Shown in pieces: positions 1 to 9,668 of a DNA stretch of 64,000 nucleotides. Source of the DNA: an uncultured Porphyromonadaceae bacterium (GTDB taxonomy: Bacteria; Bacteroidota; Bacteroidia; Bacteroidales; Barnesiellaceae_A); the NCBI GenBank assembly GCA_900538705.1, contig UPZG01000008.1, positions 16,484 through 80,483 on the forward strand, given 5' to 3'. Each line of letters starts with the position of its first letter. Position 1 is the stretch's first letter. Both the position numbers and the translations under genes were made by a program. Below the pieces are notes generated by a model. It was not told the origin of the DNA and made no database searches. It saw only the letters and a program-made list of their open reading frames with translations.

Positions 1-500
1 AAGTCAATGTGGAAACAGTAAAACTTACTGGTATAGAAATGGCCGAATCGCTTAATGAAGATGGTACTGACTTAATAAAAAGACCTTATAAATGGTTCGC
101 AGGAATAGCTACGGCTGATAATAAACAAATGGCCATAGAGCTGGCTCAAAGAGAAGCTTATGCAACAATTTCAAGAGTGCTGAGTAATGCGGTAGAAGAT
201 AAAGCCGAGAAAGGAGCTGTTGTTTTGAATGGTAAAGTACAACAATCTGTTACGTCTCATTGGGAACAATTTAGTATTAGTCTTCAGAAAGCATGTGAAC
301 CTTTTGGGAATACGACTATTGAATATAACCCGCAAACCAAAATGTATACGGCAACAGCCAAGGTGGGTATTAGAGGGGATCGTTTTAACCAATTGCTTAA
401 TAGTGCAGGTGATTTCAAACCATCAGATTTGACAGGAGAAGATTTGGAGGAATTCATCAAGATTAATAAGGAAATTATGGAGGCTGCTCGCGGGAACTGA
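1..500 (+). CDS. LPP20-like envelope protein, 5' end cut by window edge
   Basis: The reading frame is open from the first bases, so the GTG at 9 is probably not the true start and the gene begins outside the window. About 165 C-terminal residues are visible. They contain an amphipathic stretch (MAIELAQREAYATISRVLSN) that resembles the alanine-rich helix of LPP20-type lipoprotein domains, followed by alternating strands. The next gene starts 14 bases downstream and carries a similar helix, which suggests a co-transcribed pair of related envelope proteins. No signal peptide can be seen because the N-terminus is missing. The family assignment is by eye and the function is unknown. Confidence 0.6.
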   Translation, partial: VNVETVKLTGIEMAESLNEDGTDLIKRPYKWFAGIATADNKQMAIELAQREAYATISRVLSNAVEDKAEKGAVVLNGKVQQSVTSHWEQFSISLQKACEPFGNTTIEYNPQTKMYTATAKVGIRGDRFNQLLNSAGDFKPSDLTGEDLEEFIKINKEIMEAARGN

Positions 501-514
501 TTTATTCCGAGCGT

Positions 515-1546
515 ATGAAAAAGTTCGTTTTTGTATTGTATTTGTTAAATTTCTTTGGAGCTATCGTAGCTCAAGAATATCCGTCAGAGTGGGTTAAATA
601 CACACTCGGTGGATATATATATGCTATTGAATATGATATAAATAATGATAATTTGCCTGAAATAGATTTCAAGGAACGGGTGTTAAATGTAGCTCGTGCA
701 AATCTTGCCAAGCAGATAGAAATGCAAGTGTGTGATGTTGCAACATTAAACAAAGAGTCTATTGATGGTCATACGTCGGTCGCATATTCGTCGCAAACGA
801 ATTTTTCAACAGAAGTTAATATGGTATTAGTAAATACCCGAACACAATATGATACTGTAGAACGAAAAGGTTATGCAATAGCGTTCATAGACAAAGATGC
901 GGCATGTAGTTACTATAAAAATGAATTGAACCTTTTATTCGGCAAAATGAATAATTCGAGGGTGTTGGCAGATGATTTGATTTCTAATGGTTTTAAGTTT
1001 AAGGCACGGGAAGAGCTGTCACAATCTTTGAAGTATTTAACTGAGATAGAAGAGCCGTTGTTTTGGATGAATATTTTTGGAATGCCCCAATTAGAACTTA
1101 CAGAATGGCAAAATAGGTTTAATGAAATTGAGCAAGCCGTTAAACAATCGTTACTTGCATTAAAGCACGGCGTTGTAATTTGCTTGTCTTGTGAAGCAGA
1201 TATCTTTGGACAACCATATACAATGTTGCAAAGTGGATTGAAGGGGGCTCTGTCGGCGGAAGGGTGTAGTTTTACAGATAATCCTTCTGAGGCAGATTGG
1301 GTAATAACTATTGTATGTAATTCAAGAGAGTATAACAATGTGATGATTGGTAAGATTAATACCTATTTTTCGTATGTAGATGCTCAGATAGCAATTGATA
1401 AAACTATTTCTGCCCAAAGAGTTTTCGAAAGTGGTGTGTCCGAGAAGGGCGGACATGTGCTGAATTTTACAAAAGCAGCCGAAGTGGCATATAAAAACTT
1501 GAAACAGTCTCTTGCACAAACAATTATTGATAATATAAAGCAATAA
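515..1546 (+). CDS. Secreted LPP20-like protein, function unknown
   Basis: This 343-residue protein begins with a signal peptide (MKKFVFVLYLLNFFGAIVAQ), so it is exported and probably periplasmic or outer-membrane associated. Residues about 48-70 (FKERVLNVARANLAKQIEMQ) form the alanine-rich helix typical of LPP20-like domains. A second globular part from about residue 210 ends in another A/K-rich helix. There is no lipobox cysteine, unlike classical LPP20 lipoproteins. It lies 14 bases after the previous, related gene and is followed by a strong terminator hairpin, so it is the last gene of its operon. The start ATG directly precedes the signal peptide. The function is not recognisable. Confidence 0.7.
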   Translation: MKKFVFVLYLLNFFGAIVAQEYPSEWVKYTLGGYIYAIEYDINNDNLPEIDFKERVLNVARANLAKQIEMQVCDVATLNKESIDGHTSVAYSSQTNFSTEVNMVLVNTRTQYDTVERKGYAIAFIDKDAACSYYKNELNLLFGKMNNSRVLADDLISNGFKFKAREELSQSLKYLTEIEEPLFWMNIFGMPQLELTEWQNRFNEIEQAVKQSLLALKHGVVICLSCEADIFGQPYTMLQSGLKGALSAEGCSFTDNPSEADWVITIVCNSREYNNVMIGKINTYFSYVDAQIAIDKTISAQRVFESGVSEKGGHVLNFTKAAEVAYKNLKQSLAQTIIDNIKQ

Positions 1547-1572
1547 TTTGGATAGGAATAGTTAGTCGCAGA

Positions 1573-1622
1573 AACTATATAGGCTGACAAAAGTCAAAAG
1601 ACTTTTGTCAGCCTATATAGTT
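1573..1622. terminator. Bidirectional intrinsic terminator
   Basis: A perfect inverted repeat with 23-base arms (1573-1595 and 1600-1622) and a four-base AAAA loop lies between two convergent genes ending at 1546 (+) and 1642 (-). The hairpin is not GC-rich and lacks a long T tract, but its length and position make it the terminator for both sides. Confidence 0.85.
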
Positions 1623-1641
1623 GTAAACTATTAGTTGAGGA

Positions 1642-3078
1642 TTACCACACCACTTTGGCAACGGCTGTTGTACCGCCTGAGAGCTCTGCTTTTGCGACAT
1701 ATACGCCACGTGGCAGGCGGGCAAGGTCTATTGTCGAGCCGTTGGCCACATGGCGGCCACCTAAGTCGTAGAGTGTCAGTCGGCCGTTGCAACTGAGGTG
1801 TGAACCGTCGCGGCGTAAAACGGCATCCGTCATGACTGCATTGACACTGCTGAAATCTATTACATCGTGCCCTTCTGGATATACAAAATCTGTGGATGGT
1901 TCATAATAGTAGCTCCAATATATCAAGCCAGTAGCGCCGAAACGCGAATAATACGATGTCATTATCGGGAATTTTATACTACCAATGCCTTCTATCCATA
2001 CGTCTTGCTCGATTATAGCTGATTCAGGAGATGAGGTATAATAATGTTTGCAAGTTACATAATATATGTTCCGTTCCAAACTATTGAGTGTGATAGTCCC
2101 GATACTGTCTACTAACATTACGTTAACGGATTCATAAAAGCCCTCTTCTTCGATACTGTCGCCGGGTTGCATGTTGAAATCGTATAGGAGTACATCGCGG
2201 CATGTCTCTCCATTTTCTTCACGTTTGTAAACTTTTTGACCTGTTTCGTAGAGGTATATATATTTGCCAGTTGCGTCTATGGGATCTTTGTCCGACCATG
2301 GTTGGTAGTTGCCTATATCCATGCGACAGTATTCTTGGCCATCGATTGTTACGGTATCTTTTAGTGTGTACATGTAGTATCCGTCAGAGGTTGAGTATTC
2401 TACCCATTGTTTTTCCATAGTCAAATAGGGAATGTACTCGTGCCACGATACAGTTGTAGCCTCTTCGGGATATACAAAATCTGTGGAGGGTTCTCTATAA
2501 TAAGAGAATACGGCTGTTCCTGATTGTCCAAAGCGGCCGTTGGTGTGGAGTATGGCTATGTTTACGGCTCCTATCCCTTCGACCCAAGTATCGCATAGTT
2601 TGTCGGCACCGGGCGTGTTGGGGAAATTGTCCGATTCGTACCATACGTAATAGAAGTTACGCAGCTTGCCGGCAACCTCGCGCTCCACCACACTGTCTAC
2701 GTGTATGGTATATTCGCCGGCGTCTCCTGTGACGGTGACTGCATCACCGGCTTCCAGATTGAAGTCGTAGATGAGTTCTTCCTGCCCGTTGCGATAGATA
2801 TATACGCACTTGTTTTCTTCCCTTATATATAGGGGTTCGCCATCGGTGTAGGCGGGAGTCTCCATGGGGGCATAGCGGCGTTCTGTCATGAGTTGATACT
2901 CTTTGCCGTCTATTTCGGCAGTTCCGTCTATGGTATAGCGGAAGTAGGCGGGAGTGCCCGCAGGCGTATATTCTACCCACTCTTTCCCGTCGGCTACATA
3001 GGGAATGTAGTCGTGAGCTGCCATGCAGCCGATGTAACCGGCCAGGAATAGTACCGAAGATAATAGAATCCGTTTCAT
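1642..3078 (-). CDS. Secreted two-repeat protein with sorting-domain-like C-terminus
   Basis: The likely start is the ATG at 3078, because it places a clear signal peptide (MKRILLSSVLFLAGYIGCMA) at the N-terminus; an upstream in-frame ATG would add 32 residues without a signal. The 478-residue product holds two tandem copies of one domain, each starting with (H)xYIPY...W-V-E-Y and ending with STDFVYPE, at about residues 22-210 and 215-410. The last 65 residues (LYDLGGRHV ... LPRGVYVAKA ... KVVW) resemble the type A C-terminal sorting domain of type IX secretion cargo. It faces the LPP20 pair across a terminator. The role is unknown; a surface or extracellular protein is the best guess. Confidence 0.7.
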   Translation of the reverse strand: MKRILLSSVLFLAGYIGCMAAHDYIPYVADGKEWVEYTPAGTPAYFRYTIDGTAEIDGKEYQLMTERRYAPMETPAYTDGEPLYIREENKCVYIYRNGQEELIYDFNLEAGDAVTVTGDAGEYTIHVDSVVEREVAGKLRNFYYVWYESDNFPNTPGADKLCDTWVEGIGAVNIAILHTNGRFGQSGTAVFSYYREPSTDFVYPEEATTVSWHEYIPYLTMEKQWVEYSTSDGYYMYTLKDTVTIDGQEYCRMDIGNYQPWSDKDPIDATGKYIYLYETGQKVYKREENGETCRDVLLYDFNMQPGDSIEEEGFYESVNVMLVDSIGTITLNSLERNIYYVTCKHYYTSSPESAIIEQDVWIEGIGSIKFPIMTSYYSRFGATGLIYWSYYYEPSTDFVYPEGHDVIDFSSVNAVMTDAVLRRDGSHLSCNGRLTLYDLGGRHVANGSTIDLARLPRGVYVAKAELSGGTTAVAKVVW

Positions 3079-3177
3079 GATATGAATTTTTAAAGGAGAA
3101 CGATATTTTTGCAAGAATAATAAAAATTTGTTGAAAAAACAAGGCTTTTTCAACTTCATGTAGTTGAAATACAAATA

Positions 3178-4077
3178 TTATTTCAAAGCTCTATATTGCC
3201 CCGGAGTTATGCCTGTGAGGTGCTTGAAGTATTTCCCGAAAAACGATTGGGTGGTGAAGTTGAGGTAATAGGCTATCTCTTGTATGTTCATGGTAGAGTA
3301 GCGTAAGAGGTTTTTAGCTTCGAGGATGACATACTCGTCAATCCATTCTGCGGCGCTGCGCCCGCTTATCTGCTTGATGACAGCCGAAAGGTATTTGGGA
3401 GAGATACATATTTGGTCGGCATAAAATTTTATGCTGTGTTCGCGGCAGTGATGTTTGTTGAGTAGGAGCATGAATTGTTCGTACATGGCTCTCTGTCTGT
3501 TCCTGAGGATGCTTGTGGTGTGACGACTGTTGTCATCTAAGAAGATGTCGCATAATTTATATACGAGAGCCACCATGATGCCTTTGATGGTCTCTAATTT
3601 ATATTTTGTTTCGGGTTGTAGAATGAGAAGTTCGAGGGTATCGGCGAGTTGCCCGAAGAAACGGAGTTCTTCTACGGTCAGTTGTCGGGAGGGACTTTCG
3701 AGCATGACAGGGTGCATTGAAAGCAGGTTAGTGAGGTTGATGCTCATGTCTTTGATGAAGTCTTCCGATACCATGACTACCGTAGCCGTAAAACGGTCCA
3801 TTTCGTCTACTTGCACAATGTCGTTGGGAGTATTGATAAACATCATTCCTGGCGAAATGCTGTATTCACCGATATTGCGCTTGAAATGTACTGTACCTCC
3901 GGTACATAACACTCCTACCAATGCTTTGATTCGGCAAGGGTAACGAAACAAATCGGAGCTGAACGTGTTTCTTATCATGATGAACTCCTTGCCTATCGTC
4001 ATGCGTTGGTCGTCTAAAAAACCTGCCAGTTGTTCGATAGTGAAACAGGGCAGTTCTTTTTCTTGTAAGGTGTCCAT
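3178..4077 (-). CDS. AraC family transcriptional regulator
   Basis: This is a DNA-binding regulator of 299 residues from the ATG at 4077. The open frame extends much further upstream but overlaps the divergent efflux operon and has no coding character there. The N-terminal 190 residues are an effector or dimerisation domain with no recognisable ligand motif. The last 100 residues hold the paired helix-turn-helix of the family (ISPKYLSAVIKQISG and a second helix with IAYYLNFTTQSFFGKYF, ending PGQYR). It is divergent from the RND efflux operon, with 151 bases between the start codons, so it very likely controls that operon and perhaps itself. A -7-like TATATTTG sits on the minus strand at 4102-4095, just ahead of the start. 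Confidence 0.88.
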   Translation of the reverse strand: MDTLQEKELPCFTIEQLAGFLDDQRMTIGKEFIMIRNTFSSDLFRYPCRIKALVGVLCTGGTVHFKRNIGEYSISPGMMFINTPNDIVQVDEMDRFTATVVMVSEDFIKDMSINLTNLLSMHPVMLESPSRQLTVEELRFFGQLADTLELLILQPETKYKLETIKGIMVALVYKLCDIFLDDNSRHTTSILRNRQRAMYEQFMLLLNKHHCREHSIKFYADQICISPKYLSAVIKQISGRSAAEWIDEYVILEAKNLLRYSTMNIQEIAYYLNFTTQSFFGKYFKHLTGITPGQYRALK

Positions 4078-4228
4078 TTTGGCGATATTTTTGTCAAATA
4101 TAGATATTATTTGAGGATTAAATTGTCTTAATAGGCAATTATTCGACTTTATGAACATTTTACATGCCGAAAGAGACTTTATATAGTAAAGTTTCCGATA
4201 GAACTTTGTCGTGCAAAACAAAAATGTT

Positions 4229-5260
4229 ATGAGTAGAATCAGGTTTTTGTGCTTTTTAATGCTTTTGATAAGTATGGTTGTATGGTTTGGAGGTTGTTCT
4301 TCGGAGGTGAAGAAGAAGAACCGGCAGCCTGTTGTGGTAGAGACAATGACTCTTAGGCCGCGAGACAATAGTTGTGCCGACCGTTTTGTGGGCAATATAG
4401 AAGAGGCTTCGGCCGCAGCCTTGAGTTTTGCTGTGGGTGGGCAGGTAAAGCGTATCTGGGTGACCGAGGGTGACCGTGTGAATGCGGGTGACGAGCTGGC
4501 TTGTCTCGATGCTACAACACTGCAACATACATACGATGCTGCCAAAGCTACATTAGACCGTGCAAAGGATGCCTACGACCGTATGAAGTTGTTGCGTGAT
4601 AGCAACAGCTTGCCTGAGATTAAGTGGGTAGAGATACAGAGCTCGTTGCAACAAGCCGAGAGTATGGAGCGTATTGCATATAAAAATCTTGCCGATACTC
4701 GTCTTGTAGCTCCTTTTTCGGGTTATATAGCTCGTAAGGCAATCGAAGTGGGTGACAATGTTTTACCTTCAGCTACCGCATTTACATTGATGGAGATAGC
4801 AAGTGTTGATGTGAAAATAGCCATCCCAGAAAATGAAATATCTCATATTGCGCGTGGCGACAGTGTCTTGGTGAGCGTAGGTGCTCTCGACGATAGAGAG
4901 TATCGAGGCGTAGTTACAGTGAAAGGGGTGAGCGCACATCCTTTGTCACATTCTTATGAAGTGAGAGCTCGGCTCGATAATGCCGACGGGGCATTATTGC
5001 CAGGTATGGTATGTCGGGTAGAGATGTACAGGCGTGCTGCCGATAAAGAATTTATATTGCCGGTCGATGCTGTTTTTGCCGATACTGGTAAACGACATTT
5101 CGTATGGATATGTCGTGACGGCGTTGCCGAGAAGCGATATGTTACGATAGGAGACTTGGCAGCCGATGGTATTGTGGTAGAAGGGGTTGCTGAGGGTGAC
5201 CAACTCATTGTGTCTGGATGCCAGAAGATAAGCGAAGGAATGACAGTTGACGTAAGATGA
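4229..5260 (+). CDS. RND efflux periplasmic adaptor (membrane fusion protein)
   Basis: This adaptor joins an inner-membrane RND pump to the outer-membrane channel. The protein (343 residues from the ATG at 4229) starts with a lipoprotein signal ending WFGGC, followed by the biotinyl-lipoyl-like half motifs (VKRIWVTEGDRVNAGDELA and LADTRLVAPFSGYIARK) that flank a short coiled-coil hairpin, then beta-barrel and membrane-proximal domains. A GTG at 4211 is an alternative start but would only lengthen the signal. The stop codon overlaps the start of the pump gene by four bases, so the two are translationally coupled. The substrate cannot be read from the sequence. Confidence 0.9.
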   Translation: MSRIRFLCFLMLLISMVVWFGGCSSEVKKKNRQPVVVETMTLRPRDNSCADRFVGNIEEASAAALSFAVGGQVKRIWVTEGDRVNAGDELACLDATTLQHTYDAAKATLDRAKDAYDRMKLLRDSNSLPEIKWVEIQSSLQQAESMERIAYKNLADTRLVAPFSGYIARKAIEVGDNVLPSATAFTLMEIASVDVKIAIPENEISHIARGDSVLVSVGALDDREYRGVVTVKGVSAHPLSHSYEVRARLDNADGALLPGMVCRVEMYRRAADKEFILPVDAVFADTGKRHFVWICRDGVAEKRYVTIGDLAADGIVVEGVAEGDQLIVSGCQKISEGMTVDVR

Positions 5261-8200
5261 AAAAGCAACACGACATTATTTCATGGGCTATAAACCATAG
5301 CACCATAATTTTTCTGCTTGCTGTGGCCGGAATTGTATTGGGTATATATGGGCTCATAGTTATGCCCAAACAGGAGTTTCCTCTTATAACAATACGACAA
5401 GGCTTGGTTATAGGTGTCTTTCCGGGACATAGCAGTGATGAGGTCGACGACCAACTGACGCAGCCGTTAGAGAATTTCATTTTTGGTTTTGAGGAGGTTA
5501 ATAAGAAAAAGACAATGTCGCAAAGCCGTGATGGCTTTGCTTTTATTACCGTTGAACTAAATGACAATATTGTAGATAAAGAGGCTTTTTGGTCGAAGTT
5601 TAAGCATCGCCTCACTTTGTTTAAGTCGCAATTACCTTCAGATGTACTCGAAGTAATTGTTAATGATGACTTTGGTAATACCTCTTCCATGTTACTCGCC
5701 ATAGAGTCTGATGACAAGACTTATCGTGAGATGGAGACCTATGCCGATGAGTTGGAGAAACGCTTGCGCAGTATAAAGTCGGTGTCGGGTATCCAACGAT
5801 ATGGCGGTTTGCAAGAGCAAATATCGGTTTATCTCGATGCTGATAAACTTGCAGCTTATGCTGTCAATGAAAACAGTGTTGCCATGAATTTGGCTTCGCA
5901 TGGGTTTGCGGCTCTTGGAGGTTCTGTGGAAACTCTTGCCTACGTTGCGCCTGTGCATCTTGCGCCGTTGTATGATAATGAACGTAACATAGCCGAGCAC
6001 GTTGTCTATTCCGACCCACAAGGCAATGTGATTCGACTGAAAGATATAGCCCGTATTGTACGTGAATATCCTGCACCGAGTTCCTACATTACCAACAATG
6101 GCAGGAAGTGCCTGCTTCTTTCATTGGAGATGGGGCAGGGATATAACGTCATAGAAATGGGTAGGGAGGTTAATGCTATCATACAGGCTTTCCAGAATGA
6201 TTTACCCGATGAGGTGACGATAGAGCGTATTGTCGATCAGTCGCAGGTGGTCGGTGGTTCGGTAAAGACATTCTTGTCGGAGTTGTTGATAGCTATCGGT
6301 GCAGTTATTATCGTTATTATCTTGTTGCTTCCGTTGCGGGTAGCTTCTATAGCAGCATCAACGATACCCATGACCATATTCCTTTCGTTGGGTATGTTTT
6401 TTGTTTTCGGCTTGGAGTTGAATACCGTTACGTTGGCTGCTCTTATCGTTTCGTTAGGTATCATTGTAGACGACTCTATTGTGATAATAGATAATTATAT
6501 GGAGCGTCTTGATGAAGGCTTGCCTCGTCGCGAAGCCTCTATAGTGAGTGCCAAAGGCTTTTTCAAGTCTATCTTTTCGGCTACGTTGGCGATAAGTGTA
6601 ACATTCTTTCCTTTTTTGGCAACGACGACGGGAGTTACCAATGACTTTGTCAAGCCATTCCCTCCGGCGCTTACCATAATACTGTTTATCTCATTGTTGG
6701 TGGCTATACTTATAATTCCCTTTATGCAAGAACATCTCATAAAGAGTGGTTATAATCGCGATGGGGCTCGTAAGAAGTCTTTCATACTCAATGCCATGCA
6801 AAGTGGATACGAGCGATTGCTTTGCATTTGTTTTGCGCATCCCTACAAGACTATTACTGTTGGCGTGTTGGCCATAGGTGTGGGAGCTCTCATCTTTTTC
6901 AGTCGGCCTATGCAACTGATGCCTATTGCCGATCGTGACCAGTTTGCAGTAGAGATATACATGCCTCATGGTACAGCCATAGAGCGTACGGCTGCCGTGG
7001 CCGACAGCCTTGAACATATCTTGCGCCGCGACAAGAGAGTGAAGTCGGTTACCTCTTTTATCGGAACAGGGTCGCCTCGTTTTCATGCCGCATATGCTCC
7101 TCAGTTACCTGGTTCGCACTATGCACAGTTTATAGTCAATACGACAGGAATAAAAGCTACAGAAAAGTTGCTCGATGAGTATGCCGATGTATACGACGAT
7201 TACTTTCCCGGTGCACGTATCCGTTTTAAGCAATTGGAATATAACGATATAAAATATCCCGTAGAAGTGCGTCTTTCGGGTGATGACCTCGATGCACTCA
7301 AACACGATGCCGAGGTTGTGACGCAACTCATGTATGGTATAGAGGGGCTGAAATTGCCTCATACCAATTTTGAAGGGCAGCTTTCGGGGGTAAAAGTGGT
7401 ATTGAATGAAGATGAAATAAATAGATTGGGCATTAGTCCGGCGGTGGTGTCGGCCAATATCACAATGCATTCTACCGGTTTACCGATAGCTAAGGTATGG
7501 GAGAGAGATTATCCTCTGCAAGTTGTGCTATATTGTGGTGATGGTGATACGCGCGACTATGAATCTATGGCCGGTGAGTATATATCGGCGTGGGGAGGAA
7601 GTGTGTCGGTACCGCTTAGGCAGATTGCTACCATTCTTCCAGATTGGCATGACGGACAGATTGTAAGGCGTAACGGTATATTGTCTATGTCGGTATTTGC
7701 CGATATGGATCGCGGTTATAATGCAGGAGAACTTACGGCTGAGTTGAGTAAACAGTTGGAAAAAGCCAACCTTTCTGAGGGCGTGTCGTGGTCGCTGGGC
7801 GGAAGTAAAGAATCTGATGCTGAGCGTATGCCGCAAGTTATCAGTGGCTTGTTGTGTGCAGCAGTCATCATATTCGTCATTTTGCTTTTCCATTTCGGCA
7901 GTATCAAACCAGCCCTGCTCATTCTTTCATCTACTTTATTCTGTATTCTGGGAGCTGGTTTGGGTTTGTGTATTATGCATATTGCAGTGAGCATTACCGC
8001 TATTCTGGGAGTAGTGACGCTCATGGGTATCTTGGTGCGTAACGGCATTATCATGCTCGATTATGCGGAAGAGTTGCAAGACAAAACCGGTATGAATGTG
8101 CGCGATGCAGCTTACCATGCTGCAGTGCGCAGGATGCGTCCCATATTTCTTACCTCGTCGGCTGCGGCAATGGGTGTGATACCTATGATACTGGGGCATT

Positions 8201-8367
8201 CCTCTCTTTGGTCGCCTATGGGTACGGTTATCTTTTTCGGTACGTTGGTTTCGATGCTTTTTACCCTCACAGTGCTGCCTATTCTCTACTGGCAGTTGAA
8301 TCGTAAAAAAGAGAGAGAAAATATGGAATCTCTTTCGGTACAAACTTCCAAGACAGATGTAGTATGA
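5257..8367 (+). CDS. RND efflux pump permease
   Basis: This inner-membrane proton-driven exporter of 1036 residues has the usual duplicated architecture: a transmembrane helix, a large periplasmic loop and six helices, twice. The proton-relay aspartates of helix 4 are present as D405 and D406 in GIIVDDSIVI, which places it in the drug-efflux (HAE-like) group rather than the metal group. In the helix 10 motif the usual lysine is replaced by arginine (R928 in LVRNGII). It overlaps the adaptor gene by four bases upstream and the TolC gene by four bases downstream, giving a tight three-gene efflux operon under the divergent AraC regulator. Confidence 0.92.
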   Translation: MKKQHDIISWAINHSTIIFLLAVAGIVLGIYGLIVMPKQEFPLITIRQGLVIGVFPGHSSDEVDDQLTQPLENFIFGFEEVNKKKTMSQSRDGFAFITVELNDNIVDKEAFWSKFKHRLTLFKSQLPSDVLEVIVNDDFGNTSSMLLAIESDDKTYREMETYADELEKRLRSIKSVSGIQRYGGLQEQISVYLDADKLAAYAVNENSVAMNLASHGFAALGGSVETLAYVAPVHLAPLYDNERNIAEHVVYSDPQGNVIRLKDIARIVREYPAPSSYITNNGRKCLLLSLEMGQGYNVIEMGREVNAIIQAFQNDLPDEVTIERIVDQSQVVGGSVKTFLSELLIAIGAVIIVIILLLPLRVASIAASTIPMTIFLSLGMFFVFGLELNTVTLAALIVSLGIIVDDSIVIIDNYMERLDEGLPRREASIVSAKGFFKSIFSATLAISVTFFPFLATTTGVTNDFVKPFPPALTIILFISLLVAILIIPFMQEHLIKSGYNRDGARKKSFILNAMQSGYERLLCICFAHPYKTITVGVLAIGVGALIFFSRPMQLMPIADRDQFAVEIYMPHGTAIERTAAVADSLEHILRRDKRVKSVTSFIGTGSPRFHAAYAPQLPGSHYAQFIVNTTGIKATEKLLDEYADVYDDYFPGARIRFKQLEYNDIKYPVEVRLSGDDLDALKHDAEVVTQLMYGIEGLKLPHTNFEGQLSGVKVVLNEDEINRLGISPAVVSANITMHSTGLPIAKVWERDYPLQVVLYCGDGDTRDYESMAGEYISAWGGSVSVPLRQIATILPDWHDGQIVRRNGILSMSVFADMDRGYNAGELTAELSKQLEKANLSEGVSWSLGGSKESDAERMPQVISGLLCAAVIIFVILLFHFGSIKPALLILSSTLFCILGAGLGLCIMHIAVSITAILGVVTLMGILVRNGIIMLDYAEELQDKTGMNVRDAAYHAAVRRMRPIFLTSSAAAMGVIPMILGHSSLWSPMGTVIFFGTLVSMLFTLTVLPILYWQLNRKKERENMESLSVQTSKTDVV

Positions 8368-9656
8368 AACGAAGTGTAGTTATATTGGCATTGTTGCTTG
8401 TCGGCTTGCCGTTAATGGCGCAAGTGTCATATACCCTCGACGAGTGTAAGCAAATGGCATGGGAAAATAATTATACCATGCAAAATAGCCGTTTGGATAT
8501 AGAAATAGCTTCCGAAACCAAACGAGAAGCTTTCACGCACTATTTTCCGGCTGTATCGGCTTCGGGATTGATGTTTTGGACAACCGATAACATGATACAA
8601 TTTGGCATTCCTCTTCCTGTACAGGTAGAGGCTTTCCCAAAGGAGCTGACAGTGGGATTGATAGACCGTGGTAAGACGGCCGGTATCATGGCTTTACAAC
8701 CTCTCTTTTTTGGAGGACGCATTGTCAATGGCAATCGTTTGGCCCAGATAGGAGAGCAAGTAAGTCGGAAAAAGGCTCTGCTTACGGCTCGAGATACAGA
8801 GTTGAAGACCGAAGAGTATTTTTGGCAAATCATTTCTTTGAAAGAGAAGCTAATAACAATAGCGACGGCCGAAAAGCAGATTGCCGAGATAAAGAAAACT
8901 GTGGCGACAATGATAGACGCTGGTATAGCTTCGCGCAACGATATGTTGAGGGTAGAGTTGCAAGAGCAAGATCTTGCGGCCAACCGGTTACGGGTAGAGA
9001 ATGGCATCAGGGTGATGAAGCTACTCTTGAAACATCATGCCGGTATACGCGATGCCGAGTATGAGGTTGTTGCCGATTCGTTACCTATTGTATCGCCGTT
9101 AGATTATTATGTTGTCCCACAGGAGGCTGTGCAGAATCGTGTAGAGAGCGATTTATTAGACAAGGGTGTCGAGGCCGCACGCGTACAGTATCGTTTGGCT
9201 GTAGGGGAGAATTTACCTACAGTATCGGTGGGTGGTGGTTATCTGTATCATGACTTCACGGGGCGCGACATAGGTAACGGCATTGTAATGGTGAATGCTA
9301 CCATTCCTATTACATCGTGGTGGAGCGGTTCGCATCGTATGAAGAGAGAAAAACTTAATATGAAAAAGGCCGAGAACGAGCGACAAAGCAATCGCGAGAT
9401 GATGATGGTACAGATAGAGGTGAAGTGGAATGAGCTGGAAGAAGCTTATAGGCAGATACTCATTGCCGAGAAGTCGGTAGAGTCGTCGGCCGAAAATCTT
9501 CGGTTGAATAGTAACTACTATCAAGCCGGTACAAGTTCATTGCCCGAGTTGCTCGATGCGCAGACGTTGGCACGCCAAAGTCGCGATAAGTATAGCGATG
9601 CCGTGATGGCTTATCGCATGAAATTGTCGGAGTATTTGTCGTTTACAGGTCGATAA
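8364..9656 (+). CDS. TolC family outer-membrane efflux channel
   Basis: This 430-residue protein has a signal peptide (cleavage after PLMAQ) and two repeats of the TolC-type long-helix and strand pattern; the first starts YTLDECKQMAWENNYTMQ and the second ends with AGTSSLPELLDAQTLARQS, typical of the family. It would trimerise into the outer-membrane tunnel for the adjacent RND pump. The start overlaps the pump stop by four bases. It lacks the lipid-attachment cysteine of OprM-type members. It converges with the next gene at only 12 bases, without an obvious terminator between them. Confidence 0.9.
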   Translation: MKRSVVILALLLVGLPLMAQVSYTLDECKQMAWENNYTMQNSRLDIEIASETKREAFTHYFPAVSASGLMFWTTDNMIQFGIPLPVQVEAFPKELTVGLIDRGKTAGIMALQPLFFGGRIVNGNRLAQIGEQVSRKKALLTARDTELKTEEYFWQIISLKEKLITIATAEKQIAEIKKTVATMIDAGIASRNDMLRVELQEQDLAANRLRVENGIRVMKLLLKHHAGIRDAEYEVVADSLPIVSPLDYYVVPQEAVQNRVESDLLDKGVEAARVQYRLAVGENLPTVSVGGGYLYHDFTGRDIGNGIVMVNATIPITSWWSGSHRMKREKLNMKKAENERQSNREMMMVQIEVKWNELEEAYRQILIAEKSVESSAENLRLNSNYYQAGTSSLPELLDAQTLARQSRDKYSDAVMAYRMKLSEYLSFTGR

Positions 9657-9668
9657 GGCGTTGCCGTA

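Noticed and set aside
4078..4545. N-terminal extension of the AraC regulator frame
   Set aside because: The extension overlaps the start of the efflux adaptor on the other strand and would precede a normal-length AraC protein with non-coding-like sequence; the ATG at 4077 is sufficient.
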